Below, piece after piece: positions 32,851 through 42,700 of a stretch of 64,000 nt of DNA (the first letter of the stretch is position 1; each line of letters starts with the position of its first letter). A program made the translations under genes and the position numbers. The notes beneath the pieces are model-generated. The model saw nothing but the letters and a program-made list of their open reading frames with translations, was not told where the DNA came from and ran no database searches. Location of the stretch: assembly GCA_000320545.1 (NCBI GenBank), contig ADNK01000550.1, positions 62,001-126,000 on the forward strand, read 5' to 3'. This DNA is from Bigelowiella natans CCMP2755 (taxonomy: Eukaryota > Cercozoa > Chlorarachniophyceae).

Positions 32851-33690
32851 TCAATAAAAAGGTGCATTTTGTCTTAGATCATTTAAGAAATTATTAGCAA
32901 TGCCCTTTTTTGAATTGGGTGTTTTGGCCTTTCCGTAAAACCTTGATTGTTGGTTGGAATAATACAAATGTTTGCATTGCAACCCCTTCAAAGCATAATC
33001 GCGCTCATGTTTTTTTTTAAATTCTGCACAAGTCACTGCATAGGGCATGGATCTGTGTTTAACTCGTCCATCTTCGCTGACATTGTAGTTTGTTGTACTT
33101 ACTTTAAATGGCACCCCGTATGGGTCCTCGTAAACAAATGTAATTTTTTGTTTCACGGCTTGTTGTGTTGGTATGGGTGGTGGCTTTGGCGTGCTCATTG
33201 ACCTGCTCATTGGCGTGCTCATTGGCACTATTGATTTTATTTTCATATCTTTTCCGGCACCTTGTGCGACCGCTTTTTTCATTGCTGCTTTGTTTTTTTC
33301 TTCTCTCTGCGCTTTTTGGGCGTTCGCTGCTGCTTCTGCTTTGCTCATGTTTGCAATTTGAGACTGAGCATTTTGTGATCCAGCCACTACTGCATCTATT
33401 GGACCCAAACTTAGCATACTTGTAAAACTTGGCACACTTGGCATGTAAGATGATTGTGCTTTTTGCCTTTCTTTTAGCTGTTTGAATTGTTCTAGTGTCA
33501 TGTCTCTGAACAAGTTTTCGCAATGCCTTCGACGCGCACCGTATGCGGCGTCTCCCAAGCTGTTGAGACTGTATTTACCCAATTGGTAACCCAATGATGC
33601 TAGCCCGCTTCCAACGTCGTAAATGGAGTGCGCGGCGTCGTTGCCGAAACCTCCAAGTCCAGCAGCAACCGGGTGTTTGGGATTGTACAT
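32851..33690 (-). CDS. Virion-like protein, Ala/Gln-rich centre
   Basis: A 279-aa protein. It starts MYNPKHPVAAGLGGFGNDAAH, with Gly/Ala-rich sequence, followed by an Ala/Gln/Lys-rich coiled-coil-like segment (AEAAANAQKAQREEKNKAA), a Met/Ser/Thr/Pro linker (PMSTPMSRSMSTPKPPPIP) and a C-terminal domain of about 90 residues with TFVYEDPYGVPFKVSTTNY. Not recognised; structural role inferred from composition. The frame extends 11 codons to a GTG; ATG at 33690 is used. A T-tract lies about 65 bases upstream. Confidence 0.65.
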   Translation of the reverse strand: MYNPKHPVAAGLGGFGNDAAHSIYDVGSGLASLGYQLGKYSLNSLGDAAYGARRRHCENLFRDMTLEQFKQLKERQKAQSSYMPSVPSFTSMLSLGPIDAVVAGSQNAQSQIANMSKAEAAANAQKAQREEKNKAAMKKAVAQGAGKDMKIKSIVPMSTPMSRSMSTPKPPPIPTQQAVKQKITFVYEDPYGVPFKVSTTNYNVSEDGRVKHRSMPYAVTCAEFKKKHERDYALKGLQCKHLYYSNQQSRFYGKAKTPNSKKGIANNFLNDLRQNAPFY

Positions 33691-33754
33691 GTTGTGATTA
33701 TTGATTAGGTGTTTCTTTTGCACTTTGGTTGCAAATCGTAAAAATTACTCAAGG

Positions 33755-33770
33755 CACACAAAAAAAAATT
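33755..33770 (-). promoter_or_regulatory. T-tract promoter-like element
   Basis: AATTTTTTTTTGTGTG on the minus strand, about 65 bases ahead of the ATG at 33690 and about 11 bases after the stop of the U-box gene. Matches the common pattern. Confidence 0.33.
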
Positions 33771-33780
33771 GTTATGTGCT

Positions 33781-35364
33781 TCATGCATGACTGATGTCAT
33801 TTTCTTGATTTGTTCTGACTCGCATTTCGACAAATGGTTCGGTGTCTGCTTCAGACAACAAGTGTCGCAAGGTTTCCATTGTTTTTGGGGATGATGTTTG
33901 GGGGGTAGGGCTGTTGCAATTACGGTCGAAAGTAGGATTACGAAACCACATCGCGGTGGACATTTGCGTGACCGGAATGACCCTTGCAGTCAGACATGGT
34001 GCAAACATCTGATAGTCATTGTACCGTGTTTGAATGCAACCACTCAACCCTGGTAAAGCGTACCTCATTCGCCCAGGCGGTAGGGTGTCACTGCATTTGC
34101 AACCACACAAAGTGTCTCTGCGGTGCATTTGTTTGCGGTCAAACACCATTCTCGTATGTTTTGTGTCCATGCAAGCGTGCGTTGTCTGCGTGTCAATGCT
34201 GCCACATGGAGTATTGGACATGCTACCAAATTCTTCGGCTGCGATCGCCGGATTCCGAATGAAATCATTTTTCCCGGGTTGGGCACCATAAATGTGCCCG
34301 AATCTGAGACCGCACAGCCTGCAAAACTGGTCCATGCTCATGTCTATGCGAAGACATTCACCCATTAGATACAACACTATTCTGCCCTTTGTAAACGCGG
34401 TGCTGTCTTCAAATCTACGACGCCGTAATGTGAGACGGAGATTTGTTACCAATGTTCTTTCTTGGGTTTTGGTGTCATCAGTGGATTCAACCTCAACATC
34501 TTCGCGTTTCCACACCACAGTGTATGCCTCTGTAGCACCAATGTGCATGTCAAACACGCGTTTAATGTTTTGCAGCATGCTGTGTGAGGGCAACGAGCAA
34601 CACGTGTCCATTGCCGTTTGCAAGCTTCGAATGAGGTCGGCGCGCAGCAACACCGAGCACGATGTACCGTAAAGCATGGTCTTGAGTAAGTTCTTGTGAT
34701 TGGTCTTGACTTCGGTTTCAAAGCGGGTGGTCTCTTGACCTTTAGGTCCTTCTTTAACATCAACCTCATTTGAAGAAGTTGAAACCGGGCTGATGTTCAT
34801 TTTCTGATCCCACTCGATCCCTAATTTTTGCTCGTCCTTGTTGTTCTGCCGGTCGTGTCGTATGAATCGACCAATGTGACGTATGGCTTGAATCATTGAA
34901 TAAGTCACCTGGTGCATCCGCTGGACCACATCACGAAGCATGATGTTTGGCCGTAGATCAGCGATTGTCAGGCGCTGTCGAGTTACTGGCGATGTCTCTG
35001 ATCGATCACTAACCCATCGCTCGATTGCGGCTTTCTCGTAACTTGTGCCCGACGTCGGGTCCAGGAGGGGGTTCTTCACTGGGCGCTGTGTGATGGAGCA
35101 ATTCGTCACCTCGTTCAGCATCAAATTGTACAATTTTCCCGCCTCGATACCGGTTTGTATCTTGTTTTTCATCATCATCAGAGTTTGAAAATGTATATAA
35201 ATGTCATTGGTCAAACGCTCATCCTCAATGGTGTGCTCGTAATTCAACATTTGCTTTGCATCATTCATTGCGTAAATCGCGTCCATGCCAAGATCTGGTG
35301 GCGAAGGAGAACGTGAATCAAGGGAAGGAAAGTGTGGAACCCACTGAGCACTGGGTGTTGTCAT
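33781..35364 (-). CDS. U-box protein, probable E3 ubiquitin ligase
   Basis: A 527-aa protein with a U-box near residues 88-150: NCSITQRPVKNPLLDPTSG followed by TSYEKAAIERWVSD, SPVTRQRL and RPNIMLRDVVQRM, matching the C/I-T-x-x-x-x-x-P, SYE-x-x-AIE-x-W and P-x-TRQ-x-L, PN-x-LR signatures. U-boxes bind E2 enzymes and promote ubiquitin transfer without zinc. The C-terminal 370 residues carry Cys/His-rich segments and no known repeats, and probably bind the target. U-box genes are rare in DNA viruses. First in-frame ATG is at 35364, after a GTG. Role as host-directed ligase is inference. Confidence 0.8.
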   Translation of the reverse strand: MTTPSAQWVPHFPSLDSRSPSPPDLGMDAIYAMNDAKQMLNYEHTIEDERLTNDIYIHFQTLMMMKNKIQTGIEAGKLYNLMLNEVTNCSITQRPVKNPLLDPTSGTSYEKAAIERWVSDRSETSPVTRQRLTIADLRPNIMLRDVVQRMHQVTYSMIQAIRHIGRFIRHDRQNNKDEQKLGIEWDQKMNISPVSTSSNEVDVKEGPKGQETTRFETEVKTNHKNLLKTMLYGTSCSVLLRADLIRSLQTAMDTCCSLPSHSMLQNIKRVFDMHIGATEAYTVVWKREDVEVESTDDTKTQERTLVTNLRLTLRRRRFEDSTAFTKGRIVLYLMGECLRIDMSMDQFCRLCGLRFGHIYGAQPGKNDFIRNPAIAAEEFGSMSNTPCGSIDTQTTHACMDTKHTRMVFDRKQMHRRDTLCGCKCSDTLPPGRMRYALPGLSGCIQTRYNDYQMFAPCLTARVIPVTQMSTAMWFRNPTFDRNCNSPTPQTSSPKTMETLRHLLSEADTEPFVEMRVRTNQENDISHA

Positions 35365-35533
35365 AATTACAAGCACTCATAAGCAGGAAACTCTCATGGC
35401 CCTGTGAACAATTTTTTTTGCAATCATAAATACTTCATGTACAACAGAATAATTGCATCCGTTTTTAAGGTAAAAACATGTCATTTTTGCATCCAGTTTT
35501 CAGAAAAGCGTCGTTTACAACTCACACACAGTG

Positions 35534-36952
35534 ATGATGCACACTCCTAAAGTTCCTGAAGATGAATATGATTATGAACCCTTTTATGACACCTCCAATC
35601 ACAAGACGAAATGGCAGGTGTGTGATTTCTGTGCACCCCTACACGAGGGTGATGCCAAGCATTTTGCTTGCAGTACGATGGATGCAGGACCTTGCGAAAT
35701 GCCAATCGGTACCGATCCTGTGCAGATGGCAACGCATGAAGCACGCGAGCAGAAGGAGGAGTGCTCAAGAAACAGTCTTGTGAGTGACGAGGACCTCATC
35801 GATTTAAAAAAGTATTACAACAATTACAGGCACAAACACCTGATGCACCACAAATTGCGTTCGGTCTTCAAACGACTAGGAACTAAGCAAAGGACCATTA
35901 GTTGGTTCAAGGTTCGCAAGACCAAAATAACAGCATCACAGTTCGCGGCTTGTCTGGGATGTGAAAAGGTAAAAAAATCATCCCGACATGGGTATGCCTA
36001 TCGTTTTAAATCAAGGTACCGGAACGAGAAGAAACTTCTAAACAGCAAAGTGGAAGTCATGGAAGAATGTGCAGCGGACTCGCGTTGTGACACAAACAAA
36101 ACACAAAACATGATTCTGAACTGGGGGGTGGTGCACGAGGACGTTGCCCTGAAACGATGCATGGAGTTATGCAATTTGCACATTCTTCACACAAAGGAAG
36201 GAACAGGGAAGAAAAAGAAGATCGTTCCGATCGATTTCGGTCTTCTGGAGCATCCCATACACAAATTCATCGCCGGATCCCCCGACGCAATTACCCTGGA
36301 CGGTGCCATTGTTGAGGTTAAATGCCCGTGGAGCATCCGCAAACGAAAAAAGATAGTCGCAGGGTACGTCCCTGATGAGTATTATTGTCAGATGCAGATT
36401 TTGATGGAAATAACCAACCTCGACAAAGCCTATTTTGTGCAATATGCCCCGGAGACCGTTGTTCATCAAGAATACTTGAGCGTTACGATAGTGAGACGCA
36501 ACAAAGCCTTCTTCGAGAAAACCGTGCTGCCCATAGCTTCCGATTTTCATCAACGATTCATGCACATGATCAAACAAGGTCCGCTCACACAGAGCAAACT
36601 GGTAACCTCCCCAGATGCAAAAGCATCAACACACAAAAAACCACCGAAATCACAAGACAAACTAGACGAACACATATTTAGCACATCGATTGAACGCGCC
36701 ATTCAACACTGTCGCATGGCCAAAACAAAACGTCGACCGGCCGTCTGGCAAGCAGAACTAGACACCGAAAGAAACACAGATGCGGTGCCGAATGGTTTAA
36801 ATCATGAAACGACCACAACAAAGGACAATGCGCCACAGACACCACAACTACGCTTTAGTCGCAAATGGGAGATAACAAGCTACAAAGTGACCGCGTATGT
36901 TGATAAGACTAAAGGCGAGCACAACCAATTTGTGGATTTTGGCTGCCTTTAA
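35534..36952 (+). CDS. YqaJ-type recombination exonuclease
   Basis: A 472-aa protein with a PD-(D/E)XK nuclease domain of the YqaJ/lambda exonuclease type near residues 120-330. Seen are SWFKVRKTKITASQFAACLG, NWGVVHEDVALKRCM (with the early His-Glu), the catalytic GSPDAI (Asp251) and VEVKCPWS (Glu261 and Lys263), and YYCQMQI (Gln286). These enzymes resect double-strand ends in two-component recombination with an annealing protein and in concatemer processing. The N-terminal 110 residues include CDFC and other Cys, perhaps zinc-binding. The C-terminal 130 residues are hydrophilic. ATG 35534 is preceded directly by an in-frame GTG. Confidence 0.85.
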   Translation: MMHTPKVPEDEYDYEPFYDTSNHKTKWQVCDFCAPLHEGDAKHFACSTMDAGPCEMPIGTDPVQMATHEAREQKEECSRNSLVSDEDLIDLKKYYNNYRHKHLMHHKLRSVFKRLGTKQRTISWFKVRKTKITASQFAACLGCEKVKKSSRHGYAYRFKSRYRNEKKLLNSKVEVMEECAADSRCDTNKTQNMILNWGVVHEDVALKRCMELCNLHILHTKEGTGKKKKIVPIDFGLLEHPIHKFIAGSPDAITLDGAIVEVKCPWSIRKRKKIVAGYVPDEYYCQMQILMEITNLDKAYFVQYAPETVVHQEYLSVTIVRRNKAFFEKTVLPIASDFHQRFMHMIKQGPLTQSKLVTSPDAKASTHKKPPKSQDKLDEHIFSTSIERAIQHCRMAKTKRRPAVWQAELDTERNTDAVPNGLNHETTTTKDNAPQTPQLRFSRKWEITSYKVTAYVDKTKGEHNQFVDFGCL

Positions 36953-37095
36953 ATGGCACACCGCGCGCACATGCATGTGCTGCGGACCAGATGTATTTTG
37001 CTATTGTACACGCTAAATTTTATTTACAATAATTATTCACATTGCATTCCCTTCATTATTTGTACATTGGTTTGCTAAAGGCATATTGCCATCTA

Positions 37096-37115
37096 CTAAA
37101 CTAAACTAAACTAAA
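37096..37115 (+). repeat. CTAAA pentamer repeat, 4 units
   Basis: Four CTAAA units overlapping the stop codon of the double SET gene (which ends ...LV, stop at 37106-37108). The repeat supplies the stop and the last two residues. It resembles a telomere-like pentamer only superficially. Confidence 0.85.
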
Positions 37116-38566
37116 CGCATGCCGTTGTAATCTGCTACTAATTCCTCTCCATTTCTTATGTTTCGAGTGGCTACAAAGATGACACTTTTGAACATTTTGT
37201 TTGTAATTGGATTAAGCCGAATCGCGTGGCGTGTTCGACAATTCTTCATTTTAACTGATTCATTACCATCCACTATGAAACACCCAACTGCAGTCCCTAT
37301 TGGAAGGCGGCTTGGATTTTGAAACATCAAAGACGCATCTATGAACGAATTGTTGCCTCCGGATATGATGTGCTTGTGATGATTCTGTCGTTTCATCTCC
37401 ATGGCAGTGCGCCAACTTAGCTCTACCCCGAAGAACTTGGTGATGATGTCGCCATACTGCAAGTCTCGTGAAGCATAAAGTCCCATCTTTCCTTCGTTAT
37501 CAAGCATGATGGAAAGCCCCATGTGATTCGAGCACTCACAAATGCCATTCCATCGCACCGCCAGATTAGATTTCATATTTCTCACCATGTAATCACCAGG
37601 AAACTTTTGCATCTGCTGTTCTCCTTGAAACACACTTGTATTGGTGGTGTAGTACGCATCCTCGCAGTGTGGTATGAGTGGTAATGATTTCGAATCGTCA
37701 CTCACATCCATGAAACCAGGGGTAGTTGTGTTCAGTATTCCCATTTCAGCGAACCAATCATTAACCTCCTCATCATCTTCGCCTACCGTGATCGGAAACA
37801 AACTATTCGTGACGTCCCACTGATTCCTCAGTTCATTTATGCTCTCAAGATCGTACACAGTCTGAAGATTTGTTGCATTCTTTGTGATGATTTCAGTCAT
37901 AAAGGGCGTGAACGAATTGCGTTCCACAGACACCGGATTCGACAAAAAGGGTGCTGGGCACTTTTTCCGTCTGGTGTAATCAAAGTATACCTCCTCTCCT
38001 TTCTTTATGTATCTGTTCGCAACCAAGACAAGATGTGTTTCGTTTTCGCTGAGCTTCACGTTGCAATTGCACAAAGCCGGTGCACACGAAAAATCATTGA
38101 CATATCCTCCGACGTGATCTCCGGGCAAAAGTCTGTTTAAATTACGAGGTGTGCTCTCGAAGCAGTCGATGTACAGCAACCCCGTCAGCCAAAAACAGTA
38201 ACCATCGCTGTTCGCATTCTTTCGTAGATCAAAGACGTCTTTAGTGATTGTAGTTCCCACTATTTTGGCAACTACATGGCCTTTTTTAATGCCTCTAGTT
38301 GCAAAAAGACCACATCCCGCTCTTTCTAAATTGCTAATTTTAACGTCCAAACCATTCTTGTAAGACGGACAATTCGCAGACTCAGCGCCAAACTTCAGGG
38401 TGCGTTTTTTTGGTTTTGGATGGACACTGTCGCTTGGGGTTTTCGGGGAATCTAATTTTTGTTTTTTTTTGCTTTGTAAGGGACTAAGCAACAAATCCTT
38501 TAGTTTGCGTTTAGGCGGGGGCTTTAAAGTAGCACCTGGCCCTGCTCGGCTGACCTTGCGTTCCAT
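37106..38566 (-). CDS. Double SET-domain protein
   Basis: A 486-aa protein with two SET domains in tandem. The first, near residues 72-207, has LERAGCGLFATRGIKKGHVV, then YVNDFSCAPALCNCNV (equivalent of the NH-x-C-x-PN block) and IKKGEEVYFDYT. The second, near 345-486, has GLYASRDLQYGDIITKF, then NCRTRHAIRLNP and IRNGEELVADYNG. Basic Ser/Pro-rich sequence with RKLKDLLLSPLQSKKKQK at the N-terminus may direct it to the nucleus. Both Tyr of the C-terminal signature are present, but the NH-x-C block of the second domain is less typical, so one domain may be structural. Substrate unknown. Confidence 0.78.
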   Translation of the reverse strand: MERKVSRAGPGATLKPPPKRKLKDLLLSPLQSKKKQKLDSPKTPSDSVHPKPKKRTLKFGAESANCPSYKNGLDVKISNLERAGCGLFATRGIKKGHVVAKIVGTTITKDVFDLRKNANSDGYCFWLTGLLYIDCFESTPRNLNRLLPGDHVGGYVNDFSCAPALCNCNVKLSENETHLVLVANRYIKKGEEVYFDYTRRKKCPAPFLSNPVSVERNSFTPFMTEIITKNATNLQTVYDLESINELRNQWDVTNSLFPITVGEDDEEVNDWFAEMGILNTTTPGFMDVSDDSKSLPLIPHCEDAYYTTNTSVFQGEQQMQKFPGDYMVRNMKSNLAVRWNGICECSNHMGLSIMLDNEGKMGLYASRDLQYGDIITKFFGVELSWRTAMEMKRQNHHKHIISGGNNSFIDASLMFQNPSRLPIGTAVGCFIVDGNESVKMKNCRTRHAIRLNPITNKMFKSVIFVATRNIRNGEELVADYNGMRLV

Positions 38567-38919
38567 TGGCTGTGCTTAAAAGAAGACAAGAGTCTGCGGT
38601 GCGATGAAACAATTTTACCGGGGAATGAAGATAGGGAAGGAGAAAGGGGAGGGAGGTCGGTCGGAGTCCTGACAGTGTGTTGCGTGAGCTTTTGAATTGT
38701 GATCAAACTGATCAAATTTCTAATTACGTGCATTTTTAGAAGTTATTTATTTTTTACCACTAAATGCAGGCGGTTTTTGCAAAAAATAAACTGTTCAAAA
38801 TTCTCGAATCATCTCGAAATGTCACGGACAAATTCGCGAATACCGAAACACTTTCCCGCCGTTTTTTTAGGAAATGCAGCCTACGTTTTGCTGTTGCGAC
38901 ATTGATCTATTTGATGAAT
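38567..38919. other. Gene-poor interval before the palindrome
   Basis: About 353 bases with no supported gene. It includes a G-rich stretch (GGGGAGGGAGGTCGGTCGG) near 38650 and, inverted, the 17-base sequence CGAAACACTTTCCCGCC at 38844-38860 shared with the 17.9 kb repeats. An open frame of 77 codons from 38764 runs into the palindrome arm and is not convincing. Confidence 0.5.
38852..38860 (-). promoter_or_regulatory. E2F-like core, inverted
   Basis: TTTCCCGCC, the reverse of GGCGGGAAA, within a 17-base match to the 307-base repeat. It lies between the double SET gene and the palindrome. Confidence 0.28.
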
Positions 38920-39270
38920 GAAAAAATAAAATTATTTATTCGCACGATATGTCTTCCCGCGAAATCTGAGCAAAATGAAATTTATTTATTTCTCTAGAGT
39001 GTAAAACCTAAAGGTATAGGTAGCTTTTGGGTAAAGGTAGCTTTTAAGTGTTTTAGGTAATTTAGGTAATTTTGTATGTAAAGGTAAAAAGTTTAATGTG
39101 ATGTTCTAAAGTTAAAAGTAAACAGTAAAAGTACCTAAAATACCTAAAAGCTACCTTTACCCAAAAGCTACCTATACCTTTAGGTTTTACACTCTAGAGA
39201 AATAAATAAATTTCATTTTGCTCAGATTTCGCGGGAAGACATATCGTGCGAATTAATAATTTTATTTTTT
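38920..39270. repeat. 351-base imperfect palindrome
   Basis: Two arms of 139 bases (38921-39059 and 39132-39270) that are reverse complements with only three mismatches, separated by 72 AT-rich bases. The arms include CGCACGATATGTCTTCCCGC, TTTCGCGGGAA-type sequence and TCTCTAGAGTGTAAAACC, and GGTA-rich inner parts. Outside, GAAT occurs directly on both sides (38916-38919 and 39271-39274), a possible 4-base target duplication. It could be a foldback/MITE-like element, a structured origin or a hairpin resolved from replication. No gene lies inside. Confidence 0.93.
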
Positions 39271-39334
39271 GAATTTTCACACAAGAAAGCGAAAGACTCT
39301 CCTTCCTTTCTCACACATTCCACATTCCACACTC

Positions 39335-39745
39335 ATGTCCGCAATTGCACCCTCACCGCATGCACGCAATGAGTTCAACAACCCATTAGAAATGAAGGAA
39401 GCAATGAGGCGATTAATGAAAGAAAGAACAACACGCACAATTGTGCGTGAAATCAGGACATGGATAAGCGTGTACGAAGGAAAATCATTGAGTGTGGTGC
39501 CTCCGGACGAACTCATGGATCTCATTGCAACAGGGGATGTGCATGTGTCAGATTTCGTTCAGACTAAAGCTGAGGAGAAGAAGGCCGACAATGGGCACAA
39601 CGCTTTGCTCAAATGGTTTGTCACACATTACACGTGGTGTGTCAAAGTCGTCGGAGGACATTCTGAGCACGTAAATGAACACGGAGATCTAGATCCAGTA
39701 GACCCAAGAGTGATCAATGTTGTTAACTTTGCTGATGAAATGTAA
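39335..39745 (+). CDS. Unknown protein, 136 aa
   Basis: Not recognised. Helical N-terminal part (EMKEAMRRLMKERTTRTIVREIRTWI) and a mixed C-terminal part with CVKVVGGHSEHVNEHGDLDP. It begins 65 bases to the right of the palindrome; the frame is open upstream into the arm, but the first ATG is at 39335. Its promoter probably lies in or next to the palindrome. Confidence 0.58.
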   Translation: MSAIAPSPHARNEFNNPLEMKEAMRRLMKERTTRTIVREIRTWISVYEGKSLSVVPPDELMDLIATGDVHVSDFVQTKAEEKKADNGHNALLKWFVTHYTWCVKVVGGHSEHVNEHGDLDPVDPRVINVVNFADEM

Positions 39746-39774
39746 AATCGTCAAACACGCATTCTTGTGAAATT

Positions 39775-42700
39775 CTAAACTTTGCTTTGTACAGATGTGG
39801 GTTTGAATCCATATTCTGTGTGCTCTTGATCCATGGTAGGATCTAGATCTGAATTGTACAGTGTCAATTCTGTGCCAATCCTTTTTAGCGCTATTACGTG
39901 CGCGCGATGTTCTTTGATTTCACCAAACTGGTGGTTTTTGTATTCTAATGCTTCTTTCTTGGTTTCTAGATCAGGGTTAGCATTTATAAACTTTTGGTAC
40001 TTTTTTTCCAAGTACAATAACACATTTTCTTTAGCAAGAACCATGTTTGTAAACGCAGCACGATGATGATTGTTTACAAAGGCTGCCTCAGCTTTGTCAG
40101 CGCCAGATTTGCTAGTAAATTTGATCGAAATTTTTGGGATTTTTGATGATGCCACGCTTCCAGAAACAACGTATTGTTCGGTATTGGCTTCCTTCATCAT
40201 TCCATTGATTATGTCGTCGACATTTGCCCTACGAATCTTGGTAATAATGGGTCTTAGTTCATTCAAGTTGACATTTGTCATTTCCTCTAAAGGCTTTGTC
40301 TTGTAATCTTCAAAATGTTCCACGACAATACCTTGATACAAAAAATACATAGCAGCCGACGTAACAAGCAACACAGCAGCTATTGCAGAAAATTTTATAG
40401 CCAACGCCCCATAACCTATTCCTGCTACTGTTCCTCCTACTGTTCCTCCTGCAGTAACTGTTGCTCCTGCTACTGTCCCTCCTACTGTTCCTCCTGCAGT
40501 AACTGTTGCTCCTGCTACTGTTCCTCCTGCTCCTCCTGCAGCTGTGGCTGCTGTTGTTCCTCCTGCAACTGCTAATGTTGCAGACTTTGTTGCTGCAATT
40601 GTGCCGGTAATTGCGCTCATAATACCTGATACTACACCAGCATTTTTTACTGTGTCTGCCGATGACTCCATCATCTGGCCTTTTATCGGTTTGTAATAAT
40701 CACCAACCGTGTCATATTGCGCAAGTGGATCATAAAAAACAGCCTTTGAAGTCTCACTAGCAGCAGTGATCACGTGTCCTTTACGCAAACTATTCAAGAC
40801 CGCCCCCATTCTGTATGCACGTCGCGCCTGTAACTCTTGTTTTGCGTACTGTTTGCGCATGTGCCGTGTCATCGCACCCGCTAATTTCTGTGTCAACGTA
40901 AGTGTGGTAGGCTGGCTGCCAACATGATTGACCAGGAGTTTGCGAACATCAACAACGCCATTGAGTTTTTGCAACTTACCACCGAGATACAACTCCGCAA
41001 AACCATTTTTGATTGCGTCATTAAGAGATTCATCAGCAGTGCGTAGCATGTTCTGGTGTAGAAGACGTACCCTTTCTTTGCGGTAAGCAAAAACACAGTC
41101 TTCGTAGTTGAACAAGGTTTGTAATTTTTGCCAAGTTTCCTCTAAATTAATTCCAATGAAAGTGTGACCTAGAGCAAAATTTAGAGCCATTTCAATGCAA
41201 TCAAAAATGGGATTCAACGATTTTTTCTCCGTCTCTATAACAGCTTTTGGAGCTGAATCTGTGAGATCGACAGCACCCCCAGTGAGTGTTTTTCCAAAAT
41301 TAAGAGCTCCCTGTGTGGCAAAGTCCATCCATCCTTTCGATTGGTCTAATAATATTTCAGCGCTGACTTGTGCTCCCTGTCTTAACATTTTCATGCCTTT
41401 TTGTCCAGTTTCTTTAAACAAACCATTTAACATGTAACAATCGATGCTTTTGTTTACATTTTGCCCAAAATCCTCTGATATTTGTTTTACAAGACTGTAA
41501 TTGTTTTTGGCACAATAATCTAACCACAACACCTTGTTGCTCCACAGCACACCGAGACGAGCACACACCATCCGTTTGGTCTCAAGGAAAAAATCCAATG
41601 CCATCGTAATTCCCATTGGGCTCATTAACTGTGACATGAAATAACTTTTTGCTTTTTGCACAAAAGACGAATTCACAAGTGCTGACATCAAAGAACTTAT
41701 TCCGTAATACCCTAGCAATCCACCGACACCTGCACCTACAGCACCTGCTGTTCCCATCCCGACTGAAACGCCTGCAAGGCCAAGGCTCAACGGCCCTGTA
41801 GCAGCAACTAGACCCGCGCCAAACAATCCTCCAAGAATGGCCCCAATCGCAGCGCTTTTTTCACGACTCTCCAACAATTTCTTCAACTTATTTAACGCAT
41901 AATCTATTTTAAATGTTTTTTTGACACCTTCGTAAATTCTCTGCATTGCTTTGAGGAGCAAGGAAAAAGATGCCATCACAAAATACAGACTGTCCTTGAT
42001 GTGTTTGTAAAAACTTTTCACCGCATCGATGACCCAGTACATTGTTGATCTGTCATTGGCAGTGGAACTAAAGCGCTCGGCAACCACTCCAGTGACATTT
42101 CTTTCGAAATTTTGACCCTGTTCTCTCAAATAGTTTTTTAGGAATATTTTTTCATTGTTCGAAACGGAGCTATCGCTAATGAGGTTGTTTAACTGCATCA
42201 TGTTTTGATCATAATCTATTTCGTTCCTCAATTTGTTCATCCATTCGTTGCTAAATTTGCAACAATTCGAATTTACATCATAGGTCATGAAGTCCGGGCA
42301 TTTAGTTTCCAATCCAGTGGTTTCATCATGAGAGGGTCTAAGCAAACACCCGTTCACAATTTGTTTTCCTTGCTTGATCTCACCAGGATTTCTTGATCGA
42401 CGAGAACGCACTGTGGTCTTTTTTGACGACCGATTTACTTTTTGTTCCTTTTTGGTTTTTTTCTTTGATTTTGCATCATTTGTTCTCCCGTTAGGAGCCG
42501 AGCGGCGTTGCAGTGGCTTAGATGCATGGCTCTTTGATTTGGCGCGTGTTTTGGTCACTTTCTTGCTTTCCTTACGCGCTATTTTTGCAGGTTTTGACTT
42601 GGTCTTAGGCTGACTGGGCTTTGCTTGATTGCACATCACAAACTCTTCGATGCCACGCACCATTGCTTTTTTCTTTTTGCGCATGTCACTTGAAACATGA

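Noticed and set aside
38764..38997. 77-codon frame entering the palindrome
   Set aside because: Its last third is palindrome arm sequence, and no similar product is seen; likely chance.
38920..39270. Joined genome ends (hairpin telomere junction)
   Set aside because: A replicated end would be flanked by inverted copies of neighbouring genes; the flanks differ, so an internal palindrome is more likely, though assembly collapse cannot be excluded.
40315..40575. Ser/Cys/Tyr-rich 86-codon frame
   Set aside because: Antisense to the Gly-rich repeats of the 1009-aa protein; repetitive shadow.
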